Below are positions 1 to 9,616 of a stretch of DNA of 20,746 nt, one piece after another. The notes below the pieces were generated by a model that made no database searches, was not told where the DNA came from, and saw nothing but the letters and a program-made list of their open reading frames with translations. A program made the position numbers and the translations under genes. Position 1 is the first letter of the stretch. Every line of letters starts with the position of its first letter. This DNA is from Rhizophagus sp. LPA8_4_AMF (Eukaryota; Glomeromycota; Glomeromycetes; Glomerales; Glomeraceae), in the NCBI GenBank assembly GCA_021464525.1, contig JADRCO010001273.1:1-20746 (forward strand), in the 5' to 3' direction.

Positions 1-777
1 ATATTATAAAGTTAATTTATTAAAGAAAAAAGAAAATTCATAACATTTAACGAAAAAAAAATTTTAAAAATAAATATTAAATAAAATTTAAAATTTAACT
101 AAATATTTTATTAGTTCATAATTTATAATAAATTACATTTAAAGTCTTTAATTATAATTTTTTGAATATTTTTATTTTTTCCAACACAGAATGTTAAAAT
201 AAACTTTTAAAAAATAGTTACTACTTGTATTTAAAGTGGAAAAACTACTATATATACTTTCAAAAATTTTAGCTTACAAAGCTTAAAAACTGATGAGAAA
301 ACTGGTGGGGAAACTGATTGGGAAACTAATAAAGTTTACAAAAGAAAAACTATTTTATCGCTACTTGATTAAAGTAAATTCGTATCACACAACCTTGTAG
401 AACAAAGTGATTTGATTTGTGAAGCATAATTTGCTGTATTGTAACTTGATAAACTTACAAAATTTCGTAAAATATCCTAATTTTGTTAATTCCGCAGATT
501 GGCGGATATGTCAATTATTATTTAAATTAAAAGGCAACATCAACATTTCATTATAAAAATGCAAAATAAACTTAAAAATGTTTTGTTTAATAACTTTCTT
601 TCTTTGCAAATTTTATTTTAAAGATTTTAACTAATAATATAAAAATAAATTTGTGAAAGATGAATTTTTTTTAAAGAAAACTTTTAATTGTCAAATTGAT
701 TTAATGAATATTAAAATTACCATACCTTCTCAGGTAAATTTTTAAATTGATAATTTTTACTTGCAAATAATTTGCTA
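1..777. other. AT-rich intergenic stretch, no gene seen
   Basis: I see no sustained reading frame on either strand and no RNA gene. The sequence is dominated by poly-A/T tracts. This is a statement of absence from reading, not a search result. Confidence 0.6.
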
Positions 778-836
778 TCAAGTTCGACGTTTTTTTAAAA
801 TAAAAAAAAAACTTTTTTTAAAAACGTCGAACTTGA
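778..836. repeat. Perfect 17-bp inverted repeat (hairpin)
   Basis: The left arm at 778-794 and the right arm at 820-836 are exact reverse complements built around the core TTCGACG. They flank a 25-nt A/T-only loop. The right arm runs on into a further partial copy of the same words (TTGACGTTTTTT). The pattern fits a foldback or MITE-type element tip. No encoded protein is associated with it. Confidence 0.75.
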
Positions 837-847
837 CGTTTTTTAAT

Positions 848-905
848 TAGATCGAATATGATCCGATTTGGATTTGATCTGCGGATCCGAATCAGATCGG
901 ATATT
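848..905. repeat. GATC/GGATCC-rich short repeat block
   Basis: This patch of alternating GATC, CCGAT and GGATCC words is far richer in G+C than its surroundings and is partly self-complementary. It sits directly beside the hairpin at 778-836. A similar but GGATAT-based block occurs at 19651-19776. It is probably repeat-derived; the family is not identified. Confidence 0.5.
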
Positions 906-1000
906 TTGCGGAACCCTAATTACAATAAGTATAAAATTTTACATTATTTATTTTTAATTTTATGCATTGGAAATGGTTTTTGATAATTTATGGGAAAGTT

Positions 1001-1206
1001 ATAAAAAAAGATTTATTTGAATTACAAACTAAGAAACTTGTAAAATATTTACTACTCTAATCTTAGTGTTTAAATAATTCTAAGTAAAATAAAAAAGAGA
1101 ATATAAATATTTAATACTTTGATAAGCTATAAAAAAAAAATGAATTATTTAAATTACAAACTAAGAAACTTGTAAATATTTTACTACTCTATTCTTAGTG
1201 TTTAAA
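1001..1206. repeat. Direct repeat, two ~75-bp copies 132 bp apart
   Basis: Copy 1 (about 1001-1074) and copy 2 (about 1129-1206) share a near-identical core, ATTACAAACTAAGAAACTTG followed by TACTACTCTA and TCTTAGTGTTTAAA. Each copy is preceded by an A-run. Within each copy ACTAAGA and TCTTAGT could pair as a 7-bp stem. The period of 132 bp suggests a local tandem duplication in non-coding DNA. Confidence 0.8.
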
Positions 1207-1320
1207 ACGAACATTAGAACTTGGCGATATTGATTCATATTTTCTACAATATCAACAATATTTTAATGTTATTAAAATTTAAAAATAATCAATTTTTACT
1301 TAAAGGTATTGCTAAAGTTC

Positions 1321-1469
1321 ACTAGTAATTATCGCATAAAATCCGTTAAGTTATATAATCCAAAATTAACATAAACTTCTAATCTTATGTTATTTTCTGA
1401 AATTATTGATCCATATACTTCATAATTTTCATCTTTCAATAATGATTCTACATTAATGCGTTTGTAATG
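1321..1469 (-). pseudogene. Decayed C-terminal domain of the MACPF-like protein
   Basis: Reading the minus strand from 1469 downward gives a frame whose words (YGSIISEN, VNFGLY) match the part of the neighbouring kinase-fusion protein that follows its MACPF-like module (there VFGSIISEN and VNFGLYDFNGFY). Here the segment lies past a TGA at 1499-1501 and in a different frame. Near 1330-1340 the DNA still matches the words for GFYAII, but a one-base slip turns the frame into a stop. I read this as the eroded start of a roughly 215-residue C-terminal domain that the paralogue retains. Homology beyond about 1321 is not recognisable. Confidence 0.7.
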
Positions 1470-1498
1470 GAAAATGTTAAATTACCTTTCAAATCATC

Positions 1499-4400
1499 TC
1501 AAATATTTTGTGAATCTTGATCATTAAAATTATCTAAAATATTATCTATTTTTTTTCGTTGTTCCACATTGAGAATTTTATAGAGAGGAATGATCTTATC
1601 AAATTCAATAATCTCTAAATTGTCATTTGCATTTTTAAACCAAGAAACTAGATCATCTTTTTCAATGTTTTTTCCTTTTTGTGTTATAAGATGTGTAACA
1701 TTTAAATTATCTAATAATGTACGTATTTCATCAACACCATTAACATCTTCAAACGTATGATTTAATGATGAATTTGATAAAATAACTTTTAAAGATCTTC
1801 CTAAAACAATTCTTTGTGGAAATAAGTGACCGTATTCATCAAATATACATTGTAAATCCACTAATGGATCTGTATTTTTAAATGCTTCCTCTATGACATG
1901 TTCAAATTCTTTTGTAGGTATTACACTATCCTCACCTAAAAGAATTTCATAACATTCATGTTTGATTAGAATATAATTAAAACCTTCATAATTCTCAGTT
2001 ATAAATGGAAAAGAATTTAAATTTTTAATTGATAAGAAATTATTGGAAATTAAACCAATTTCTAATTTTGTTGATGGACTTATCACTTTCAAATAAGATT
2101 TATCACTTAAATTGATCTTAGGAATTTTGACAAAATCAATGACAATCTTCTTGCTAAGTCCTAATTCATAATTTTGATTAGCTATTAATCCATGAAAAAG
2201 ATAGAAATCTATAATCCAACATATTAAGTTATCATATGCCGCATTTCCAACCCAATCTTTTAAGTATAATCTTTCTTTAAAATTGATAATCCCAAGTAGT
2301 CTTTCATTATAGGGTTCAATATCATCTAGTTTTCTGTATTCTAATTGAGAATCGGAGATAATATTGCCATAAGAAATTAAGTCAATCATTTTCATTTGAC
2401 ACAAATTATTTATCCAATTGATTAATTCTTCATGAAAATTTGACTTTTTCTCATCAAATGCTTTCTGTGGTAGATACAAATTGTTCATCCATTCTGCTAA
2501 CTTTTCGTGAGTATTTAACTCTCCTCCATCCAATGTCTCCATTTTTAGTAAAAGATTCAAGTAAAATAAATTATTGGATTGAATTTCTATAGAATTAGCT
2601 AAATTATATGCACAGAATAGATAAAATTTTAAAATATCAATTTGTGTTTGAGTAACCATACTAGATTCTTTAATAAATAATCTACCACCAATTGTAATTT
2701 TTTTTGTAAAAAATTCTTCATAATTTGAATTTATTCGAAAATATTCTGATCTAAAACCATCTTTGTAAGTTATTTTGATAATCGGAAAATCAATGCATAG
2801 ATCAGATGAATCATTTATATTGGTATATACTAGAGGCTGTCCTTTATATAAACTTATATCCCATTTACCATTTTTTATAAACAAAGCTTGGTTATTTGGT
2901 ATTATTTTATGTTTGGTTAAAAATAAACCATTACTCAATTGTTCATCATAATTTATAGATTTTGTAAAATTTTGTGATAATGGAGCAAGACTATTAAGGG
3001 AAATAGTACTACTAAATATATTAAAAAATAAATAAGTCTCATTTTTGTTAATTAATAAGGTATAGAAATAATAAAATAAATACCCCATATATGAAGTAGG
3101 ATTAACGGCAGTAGTATCACTAAAATGATTAAATTAAATATAAGTAATATTCAATAGAATTAATTATTATTTATGTTAACAATGAATACCTCATTATTGA
3201 AACAGAATCATCATCATCACTAATAATATAATTAGTAATATTTTATTATTTATTAGTTAACTGCTAACAAATGAGTTATAAAAATAAATAAAATAGCTAC
3301 CTGAAACATGAAGTAGGGTAAATAGTGATAATAGTATTATTAGTATAATTAAACATAATGTAAGTAAAGTTTTACTAAAAAATAAATACCTCATTATTGA
3401 AACTGAATCATCATCGCTAATAATATATCAAAAAACATACTTAATAAAAATTTATTATTTAATGCTAACAATACAGTTTATAAAATAATAAGTTAAAATA
3501 CCAAGTAGAATTAATGGCAGTGATATCACTAGTATGAACAAATTAAACATAAGTAATATTCAATTGAATCAAGTATTATTTTGTTAATAATAAATACCTC
3601 ATTAATGAAACAGTATCATCTTCATACCTATTAATATACCAAAAATAATGAGGGTTATGAATTAATTAGATTAATCATATTTTGTCAATTAACAACAAAT
3701 ACCTGCTAATATATAAAGTAGGAGTATTATTAGCATTAGAAATACTGGCTGAAATTTCATTTCTGACAATTCATAAAAAAAAAAAATTAACTAGTGTGAC
3801 ATATATAAACAAAATCAATAGTTAAATAGCAAAATAAAATACCTTGCATGTGGATCAAACATCATACATTCAATGTTATTTTCATTTTTTGAAAATTTTA
3901 ATGTTTTGTTCTTACAAATAAAACAAGTTCCCTTACAATTACAATTGAGGTATTTTATTTTAATTTGGTTAATTTTGCGACTCAAGAAAACTGGGCTATA
4001 ATTATTATTTTTTGATAGACATAAACCAACAAATTTTGGTTTTATTTTAGAATCAAATATAATAAATGGATTTTTTTTTCCAAGTAAGTTAAAATTGAAA
4101 GGAAGTGATTCATAAATATTAGAAACAGGATAATTAAAAATAATGAGCGTGCAAAAAGTAAGTTTAGGTAAATTAACATATTGTTTTTTTTCTAAGCAAT
4201 AAGAAAAAATATCTATTTTATAGTTATCATCATTGTGAAAATTATGACCTATGATGAGGGAATGATTTGAACGATCCAATTTATTTAATACAGGAATTCC
4301 AAAGACAGGATGATTTCTTTTCAGCATTGAATCAAGTTCATATTGTAATGGTATAGTATGAAAATCACAAGGATATTGTGGATCATATTCACTTTTTATA

Positions 4401-5572
4401 GTTTTAACACCAATAGTATCCAGAAACATAAAATTAAAATCTGTATCATATCCAGTAACCATTATCAATATTTTTAACTTACATTTACATTTTCTAAATT
4501 TTTTTTGTATACAATGAATTATTAAATTTGGTATATCATTTGATGTTTTGAGAATTTGACAGTTAAAAAAAACATTTTTTGAACTTGCATTAGTATCAAT
4601 AACTGATGCAAAAATATCACAATCAGCTCCTTTATCATGAATTATTTCTAAAATATTACGTGGAAGGTTGGTTAATTTAACAATTTTACATCTTCCAGAT
4701 TCCTCTAAATAATAATTAAAATACTCAGTACTAGTGTAAAGAATTATTTTTCCAATAGACTCTAATGCTTTTTTACGCAAACCATCTGGTAAAAGGTGGA
4801 ATATATTAATGGGATTTTTAAATTCAATACATTCCCAATTTTGATAATCTTTCAATGACTTAATCCATGTTTTTTCATCAAAATTTCCATCATCAGGATG
4901 CTTTCCTCCAAGTAATCTTATATTATTAAAATTATTATACTTTAAATCAATATCTATATCAGAAATGTCATCAGAATTTTTTAATAACACATTAAAATAA
5001 ACTTTTCCTCCTAAAATAATTTCAGTTGAAATGAAGTGACCATATTCTTCAGTAATTTTCTTAAATTCCTTTCCAGGATTTTCAGATAATATTGCATAAT
5101 TCACATCCTCTTCAAATTTTTTAGTTAATTTTAAATTAGTTTTGTTGAATTTCAATAATACTTTACCAATTTCTGTATATGATGTAGTTACTATTTTATT
5201 AAAACTCTTTTGTAATTGTTCAACTGATAATCCTAACATTGCAAAATTCATTATCATTATGTCAATCTTATCAACAAATAGGTTTGTATTATTCATCCAA
5301 TCTTCTTTTGGTTTAAATTTGTTATAACCTTTTTTACATCCTTCCACACCTATTTCATTTATTTCAAAGTCATTTATTATACATACTTGATTGCTAGCTA
5401 TCTTAATTCCATCAAAACTTATTGATCGCCCATAACCTAATCTTTTTTCATGTTTAATCATACTGAATAATTCTATTGAAAATAATAGCATATCATTAAT
5501 AACATTGCTATTTTCAAGTTCCTTACAAATATCAGATAATGGATTTAATCTTATTGAAATAGAACTTACCAC
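1499..5572 (-). CDS. Two-module MACPF-like protein, micro-exon linked
   Basis: Proposed join on the minus strand: 5572-3843, 3762-3703, 3627-3598, 3528-3502, 3416-3390, 3219-3190, 3119-3084, 3011-1499. The total is 3453 nt, or 1150 residues plus a TGA stop, and every junction is phase 2. Module A (residues about 1-576) carries an EEYGHF...ILGGK segment near residue 177 that resembles the MACPF signature, then a WECIEF block, and a C-x5-C-x2-C cluster near 543-552 that may bind zinc. Residues about 577-646 are a Ser/Thr/Asp-rich linker made by the micro-exons. Module B (about 647-1150) resembles the tail of the kinase fusion at 5851-9213 (THEKLAEWMNN, DEYGHLF, IVLGRSL). I recall this family as MACPF-like/DUF7431 in Glomeromycotina; this is unverified. 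No start codon is identified: the first exon appears to begin at an acceptor AG at 5573-5574, and relative to the paralogue at 9617 about 36 N-terminal residues are missing. Pore formation is inferred, not shown. If the micro-exons were ignored these would look like two separate genes. Confidence 0.7.
3084..3762 (-). repeat. Tandem array of duplicated phase-2 micro-exons
   Basis: Six tiny exons each sit between an AG acceptor and a GTATTT (once GTATTC) donor: 3703-3762 (60 nt), 3598-3627 (30), 3502-3528 (27), 3390-3416 (27), 3190-3219 (30) and 3084-3119 (36). They alternate between type A, encoding acidic peptides such as DDDSVSIM and EDDTVSLM, and type B, such as DITAINST and DTTAVNPTSYM. 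The pair repeats about every 200-209 bp, roughly 3.5 times. Introns are 69-85 nt except one of 170 nt, which contains a decayed type-B copy near 3301-3345 that has lost its acceptor. All lengths are multiples of three and all junctions are phase 2, so any exon can be skipped in frame. Confidence 0.8.
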
Positions 5573-5850
5573 CTAAAATAAATTATCAAATAATTTTTTA
5601 ATAAATAAAAATTTAACTGTAAATATCATAAAAATATAATTTAATTGATAACTTACCCACTATATTAATAAATAATTTTAAATAAAGAATTTAGTTATTT
5701 AAATTATGGATTATATTATATAAAATATGCAACAATAAAATTAAACAAATAATTATTGAATTAGTAAATGTAAATAATATTAAAACTAAATAACTTACTA
5801 TCTATGTTATCTAAAAAGAATTTTAAATTAGTATTAATTATTAATAGTTA
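5573..5850 (-). other. Inter-gene gap with repeated splice-site-like motifs
   Basis: Three GTAAGTT words follow an AG within a few bases, at about 5810-5791, 5661-5650 and 5574-5563. The first is preceded by a branch-like TACTAAT and a CTTTTTAG acceptor, which would define a 12-nt exon at 5799-5810; the second would define a 3-nt exon at 5657-5659. A donor GTATTTTAAAT at 5882 near the kinase-gene end would give a 72-nt intron, like those of the micro-exon array. However, the phases do not connect in frame to the exon starting at 5572. The gap may be 3' and 5' untranslated sequence, or a broken junction of a once larger gene. Confidence 0.45.
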
Positions 5851-8800
5851 TTAATTTACAAAAAAAAAATTATTTAAAATACCATTAGAATTTTCCTCTT
5901 TTAAAACATATCCTATTTGATCTATTTTTTTGGTGTAATCGGTGTAATCAATTTCTAAACTTTTATTATCTGTAAACAAGACACATATATGTAATTCTAT
6001 TTCATTTGTCAAACAATCATCTTTTTGATCAGAATCACACTTTGCATTTGATTGAATTTTGCAAGCTGATTCAATCTGAATGTAAATAGAATTTTTTTTC
6101 CATTTAGTTAATTTAACATTATTAGACACATAACTTATTGATGAATGATTTGCATGTGCAAAAACAGTATATCCTTTGCATAAGTTAAAGGGAGTTTCAA
6201 TAATATAATCCAGCTCATTAGATTGCAATTTAATAAGTTTTTTAATATAATTGACTTCAATTTCTCGATTCTTTGGACTAAAAACTGATAATTGAAAAGG
6301 TATTCCAATTACAACCCATAAAATATGACATTCTGTTATATTAATGCATGTTTCTTTTGCTTTTTTTATTATCGCATAAAATCCATTAAAATCATATAAT
6401 CCAAAATTAACTTTCATTTCCTTTAAGTTTTCTGAAATGATTGATCCAAATACTTGATAATCTTTACTTTCCAATGATGATTTAAAATTTATACGCTCAT
6501 AGTTTTCAACATCATTTAAACTGGTTAAATAAGTAATTCCTGTCATTATAATCTTGAAATTATTTGTCTTTGTAGAATAATTATTTAATATATCATCAAT
6601 TTTCTTTTGTTGTTCTGTTTTAAGAATTTTATAAAGAGGAATGATATTATCATATTCAATAATTTCCAATTGATTATCTGCATTAATCCATTTATTTAAA
6701 ACATTTGTTTCAATAATTCTTCCCTTTTGCGTTAAAAGGTATGAAACATTCAAATAATTTAACGATTCAAGTATATCATTAACATTGACATTATCAAATG
6801 AAGGGTGATTCTTCTGTAAAACACTTTTGAGGGATCTTCCTAATACAATTCTTTGTGAAAATAAATGACCATATTTATCATGCACGCCTTGTAAAGCTTT
6901 CCATGGCATCATATCATTAAGTGCCTCTTCTATATCATCCTCAAATTTTTTTGTAGGCTTTATATATTTTATATCATCCTCGTTTAAGAGAATTTCATAT
7001 TTCTCGCATTTGACTAGAACATGATTATAACCTTTAATAAATGGAAAAGTGTTTTCAATTGAAAAAATATTATTGAAAACTAAAGTACTAGTTGATGGCT
7101 CAATAATTTTCAAATATGATTTATTTAAATTTTTTACTTTAGGAACCTCAATGATGTCAACAGGTATTTTCTTGCTAATTTCTATTTCGTCATACTCATT
7201 GATTATTAATCCTTTAAAAAGTTTGAAATCCCTGGTCCAACTCATTAAATTATTATTTATCGCCTCTCCAACCCATTCGTTTAAAAATTTTTCTTTAAAA
7301 TTAGGTTCCACTTCAGGTTGTTCCACTCCAGGTTGTTTCCCACCAGGTTGTTTTACTCCAAAAGCTTCAAGATCAGCATCTAACAATGACATATTATCTC
7401 TTAATTTAGAAATGGGAATGAGGTTATCATAAGAAATTATGTTAACCATTTGATGCAAATTATTCATCCAATGGGCTAATTTTTCATGAGTATTTATCTT
7501 TTCCCCGTTCAATGTTACTAATTTTGGTAAAAGATCCAAGGTGAATAAATTGCTGAATTGTATTTTTATAGAATATCTAGATAAATTATATATACAGAAC
7601 AAATAAAATTTTAAAATATCAACTTGTGCTTCAGTAGCTAAATTAAAATCTTTGATAAATAATTGTCCACCGGCTAAAAACCTTCTTGCAAGAAAATCAC
7701 CATGCAATTCATGTAATTTGTTTTCATCATCCGTATATTCTAAAAAAGATTTTAACGCATTATCCTTATAAACCTTATAAATGATTTCAGCAATTGGAAA
7801 ATTAATGCACGTATTCATATTTGATTCAGAATTAATAGACGCATATACTATAGGTTGGCCTTCATATAAATTCACCTCTAATTCTCCGTCTTCACTGACA
7901 ACTCCTTGCAAGCTTGGGAATATGTCACGTCCGTTTAAGACTATCCCATGATTCAACTTGAATTGTCTAATTATTTGTTGTGCTGAGCTTTTAAATATTT
8001 CCAGAGTAATATTCGCATCATGTAGGGATGATGATCGATCAGGCATTTTATTATTATCATTATCAGTTGAAGATAAGTTTTTACCATCCATTACTTGAAT
8101 GTTTAACTCTTTATTAATATCGGGTTGTAATTTCAAATTAGATAAAATTTCGTAGACTTCATTAATATCAGGCCTTAGAATTGGATCATCTTGCCAACAA
8201 TTTTGATAAAGTTTCAGATATACCAAAGGTGTATTCGCAACTGGTTCCTCTCTCTCTTCGTTTAGAAGTTTATTCTTTACTTGAGCTAAACCAAACGCCC
8301 TTTGCATATATTCAGAAAAGGGAGAACGTCCGCTTGACAATTCCCATAAGAGAACACCTAAGCTATAAATATCAGATTTCATGTTTAGTTCATAGCTTGG
8401 ATTGCGAAGATACCATGGTTCAACATAAACTATTTTTTCAGAAGTAAATTTCACCACTTGTTTGAGTAATCTAAAGTCCGTTACCATTAATGTACCATTA
8501 CCAACCAATATGTTAAACGCATGCTATATGATTAAATAATTATTAATATTAATTAAGACGTTAGACCACAGAATTAAAAATTTCAAAAAAAAATTATTTA
8601 CCAAATTTCCATGAATTACATTTATTTCGTTAGAATGTAAGTACATTAAACCACTAGTGATTTCAAGTGCCATTCGTAATTTGTCATTCCATTTTAATGT
8701 ATTAAATTTGGTTTTCAAATGATCTCTTAAATTTCTTTCGTTAGCATATTTCAATACCGAAAAATAATCACCATTTGAGTCTAATATTTTAAAAATAAGT

Positions 8801-9213
8801 TAATGAATAAAAATTTTTAGGGTAATAAAATACGCAAAAAAAAAAAATGATTCTTGTCAAACCTCTCGTTAACCCGAAAAAATGATTGATATTTGAATGG
8901 TTAATTTTACAAAAAGCTTTTAACTGTGTATTGTAAAAATAATTTTTTTTAAAAATTTAAAAATCTTTCCTTAAAAAATAAAAATAATGTTTCATACCTT
9001 TTTAATGAAATATTCAAAGTCACTTTCGATAATTTTTGGATTATTCAAATTTTTTAATACTACGACAGTACTTCGATTTTTCCAATTAGCTTTTTCTAAA
9101 GTTTCGTGGATTCCTTTGTCAATTTTTTCTAAATTGTTAAATTCATTAAAATCGAAGAAACTGATATCTTCTCCATTTCTCCTTTCATCAATCAATTCTT
9201 TTAAAAATTTCAT
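5851..9213 (-). CDS. Pseudokinase fused to MACPF-like tail
   Basis: Join on the minus strand: 9213-8998, 8923-8863, 8780-8602, 8523-5851. This gives 3129 nt and 1042 residues. Residues 1 to about 283 form a TKL-type kinase fold. The VAIK-type lysine survives (VVVLK, K54) and the F-helix DIYSLGVLLWE is intact. The glycine loop is gone (KIDKGIHETLE), alpha-C Glu is Lys (FIKKLK), HRDLHxxN is HGNLHAFN (149-156), DFG is DFR (168-170) and APE is VEP. It is therefore probably inactive. After a polar linker, residues about 320-820 form the MACPF-like/DUF7431-type region (FLAGGQLFIKD; DKYGHLFSQRIVLGRSL near 702), interrupted near 540-558 by a GVEQP repeat. Residues about 822-1042 are a C-terminal domain that the downstream paralogue has lost. 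The start at 9213 (MKFLKELIDERR) is chosen over an in-frame ATG at 9279 because that upstream part lies in a promoter repeat. The kinase-controls-effector role is inference. An alternative 3' splice at 5882 would replace the last ten residues. Confidence 0.8.
7304..7360 (-). repeat. Coding 15-nt minisatellite (GVEQP repeat)
   Basis: About four imperfect copies of a 15-nt unit on the minus strand encode successive G-V-[KE]-Q-P-like pentapeptides in the MACPF-like tail of the pseudokinase gene. The two-module paralogue lacks the repeat at the equivalent position, before its NFKERL/DWVG block. Replication slippage is the likely origin, and copy number may vary between strains. Confidence 0.8.
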
Positions 9214-9616
9214 TATGAAAGTAACAATTAATAACGAAATTATTTTATTTGTCATATTTATAAAAAGGCACTTTTCCATATTTGGTTAAGGAATATCCTT
9301 TGTGACTCATTTGTTTTCCCGATACATTTTTACATTTTTACTCCTCTTTTTTTACTAAATCAAGAAAGACTTTCAGATCACAATCATGGGATTATTTTTA
9401 AAAACTGCACTTTTCCATATTTGATTAGGGCGTATCCTTTTGAATCATTTGATTTCTCTTTTTTTTTGCTAAATCAAGAAAGATTTGCAGATCACAATCA
9501 CGGGATTATGTGTTGCATCTCCGTGTAGTCATTATATTGTGGCATGTTAAACAACAGTTTACCAGTTATGATACCAACTATAAATAAAATTATCTGAACA
9601 CAATAAACTCTTTAAA
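9214..9616. promoter_or_regulatory. Divergent promoter region of two MACPF-like genes
   Basis: These 403 bp lie between the minus-strand start at 9213 and the plus-strand start at 9617. They hold a duplicated segment (about 9262-9395 and 9400-9510). The best-conserved block, 41 bp with three mismatches, lies at 9355-9395 and 9469-9509 and includes CAGATCACAATCA followed by GGGATTAT. A second conserved block is GCACTTTTCCATATTTG at 9268 and 9407. A TATAAATA box lies at 9579-9586, 31 bp before the plus-strand ATG. Control of both genes from the shared blocks is inferred. Confidence 0.55.

Noticed and set aside
1499-3088. Separate gene starting with a hydrophobic MGYLFYYFYTLL leader
   Set aside because: That leader is intron sequence: GTATTTATTTTATT is the donor end of the intron 3083-3012, and the true exon begins after the AG at 3012-3013. 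It should not be taken as a signal peptide.
3084-3762. CRISPR-like array (regularly spaced short repeats)
   Set aside because: The repeats are imperfect, alternate in two types, carry splice sites and are in frame with flanking exons of a eukaryotic gene.
3815-3842. C-terminal residues YFILLFNY of module A
   Set aside because: They are translated from the GTATTT donor of the first linker intron; splicing at 3843 removes them.
7049-7432. Plus-strand open frame with a Pro/Gly-rich end
   Set aside because: It is antisense to the MACPF-like tail; its Pro/Gly run is the reverse of the GVEQP minisatellite.
9214-9279. Upstream in-frame start (ATG at 9279) for the pseudokinase
   Set aside because: The extra 22 residues are hydrophobic and largely fall in a duplicated promoter segment, whereas the ATG at 9213 begins the MKFLKELIDERR-type sequence I recall as the start of related kinases.
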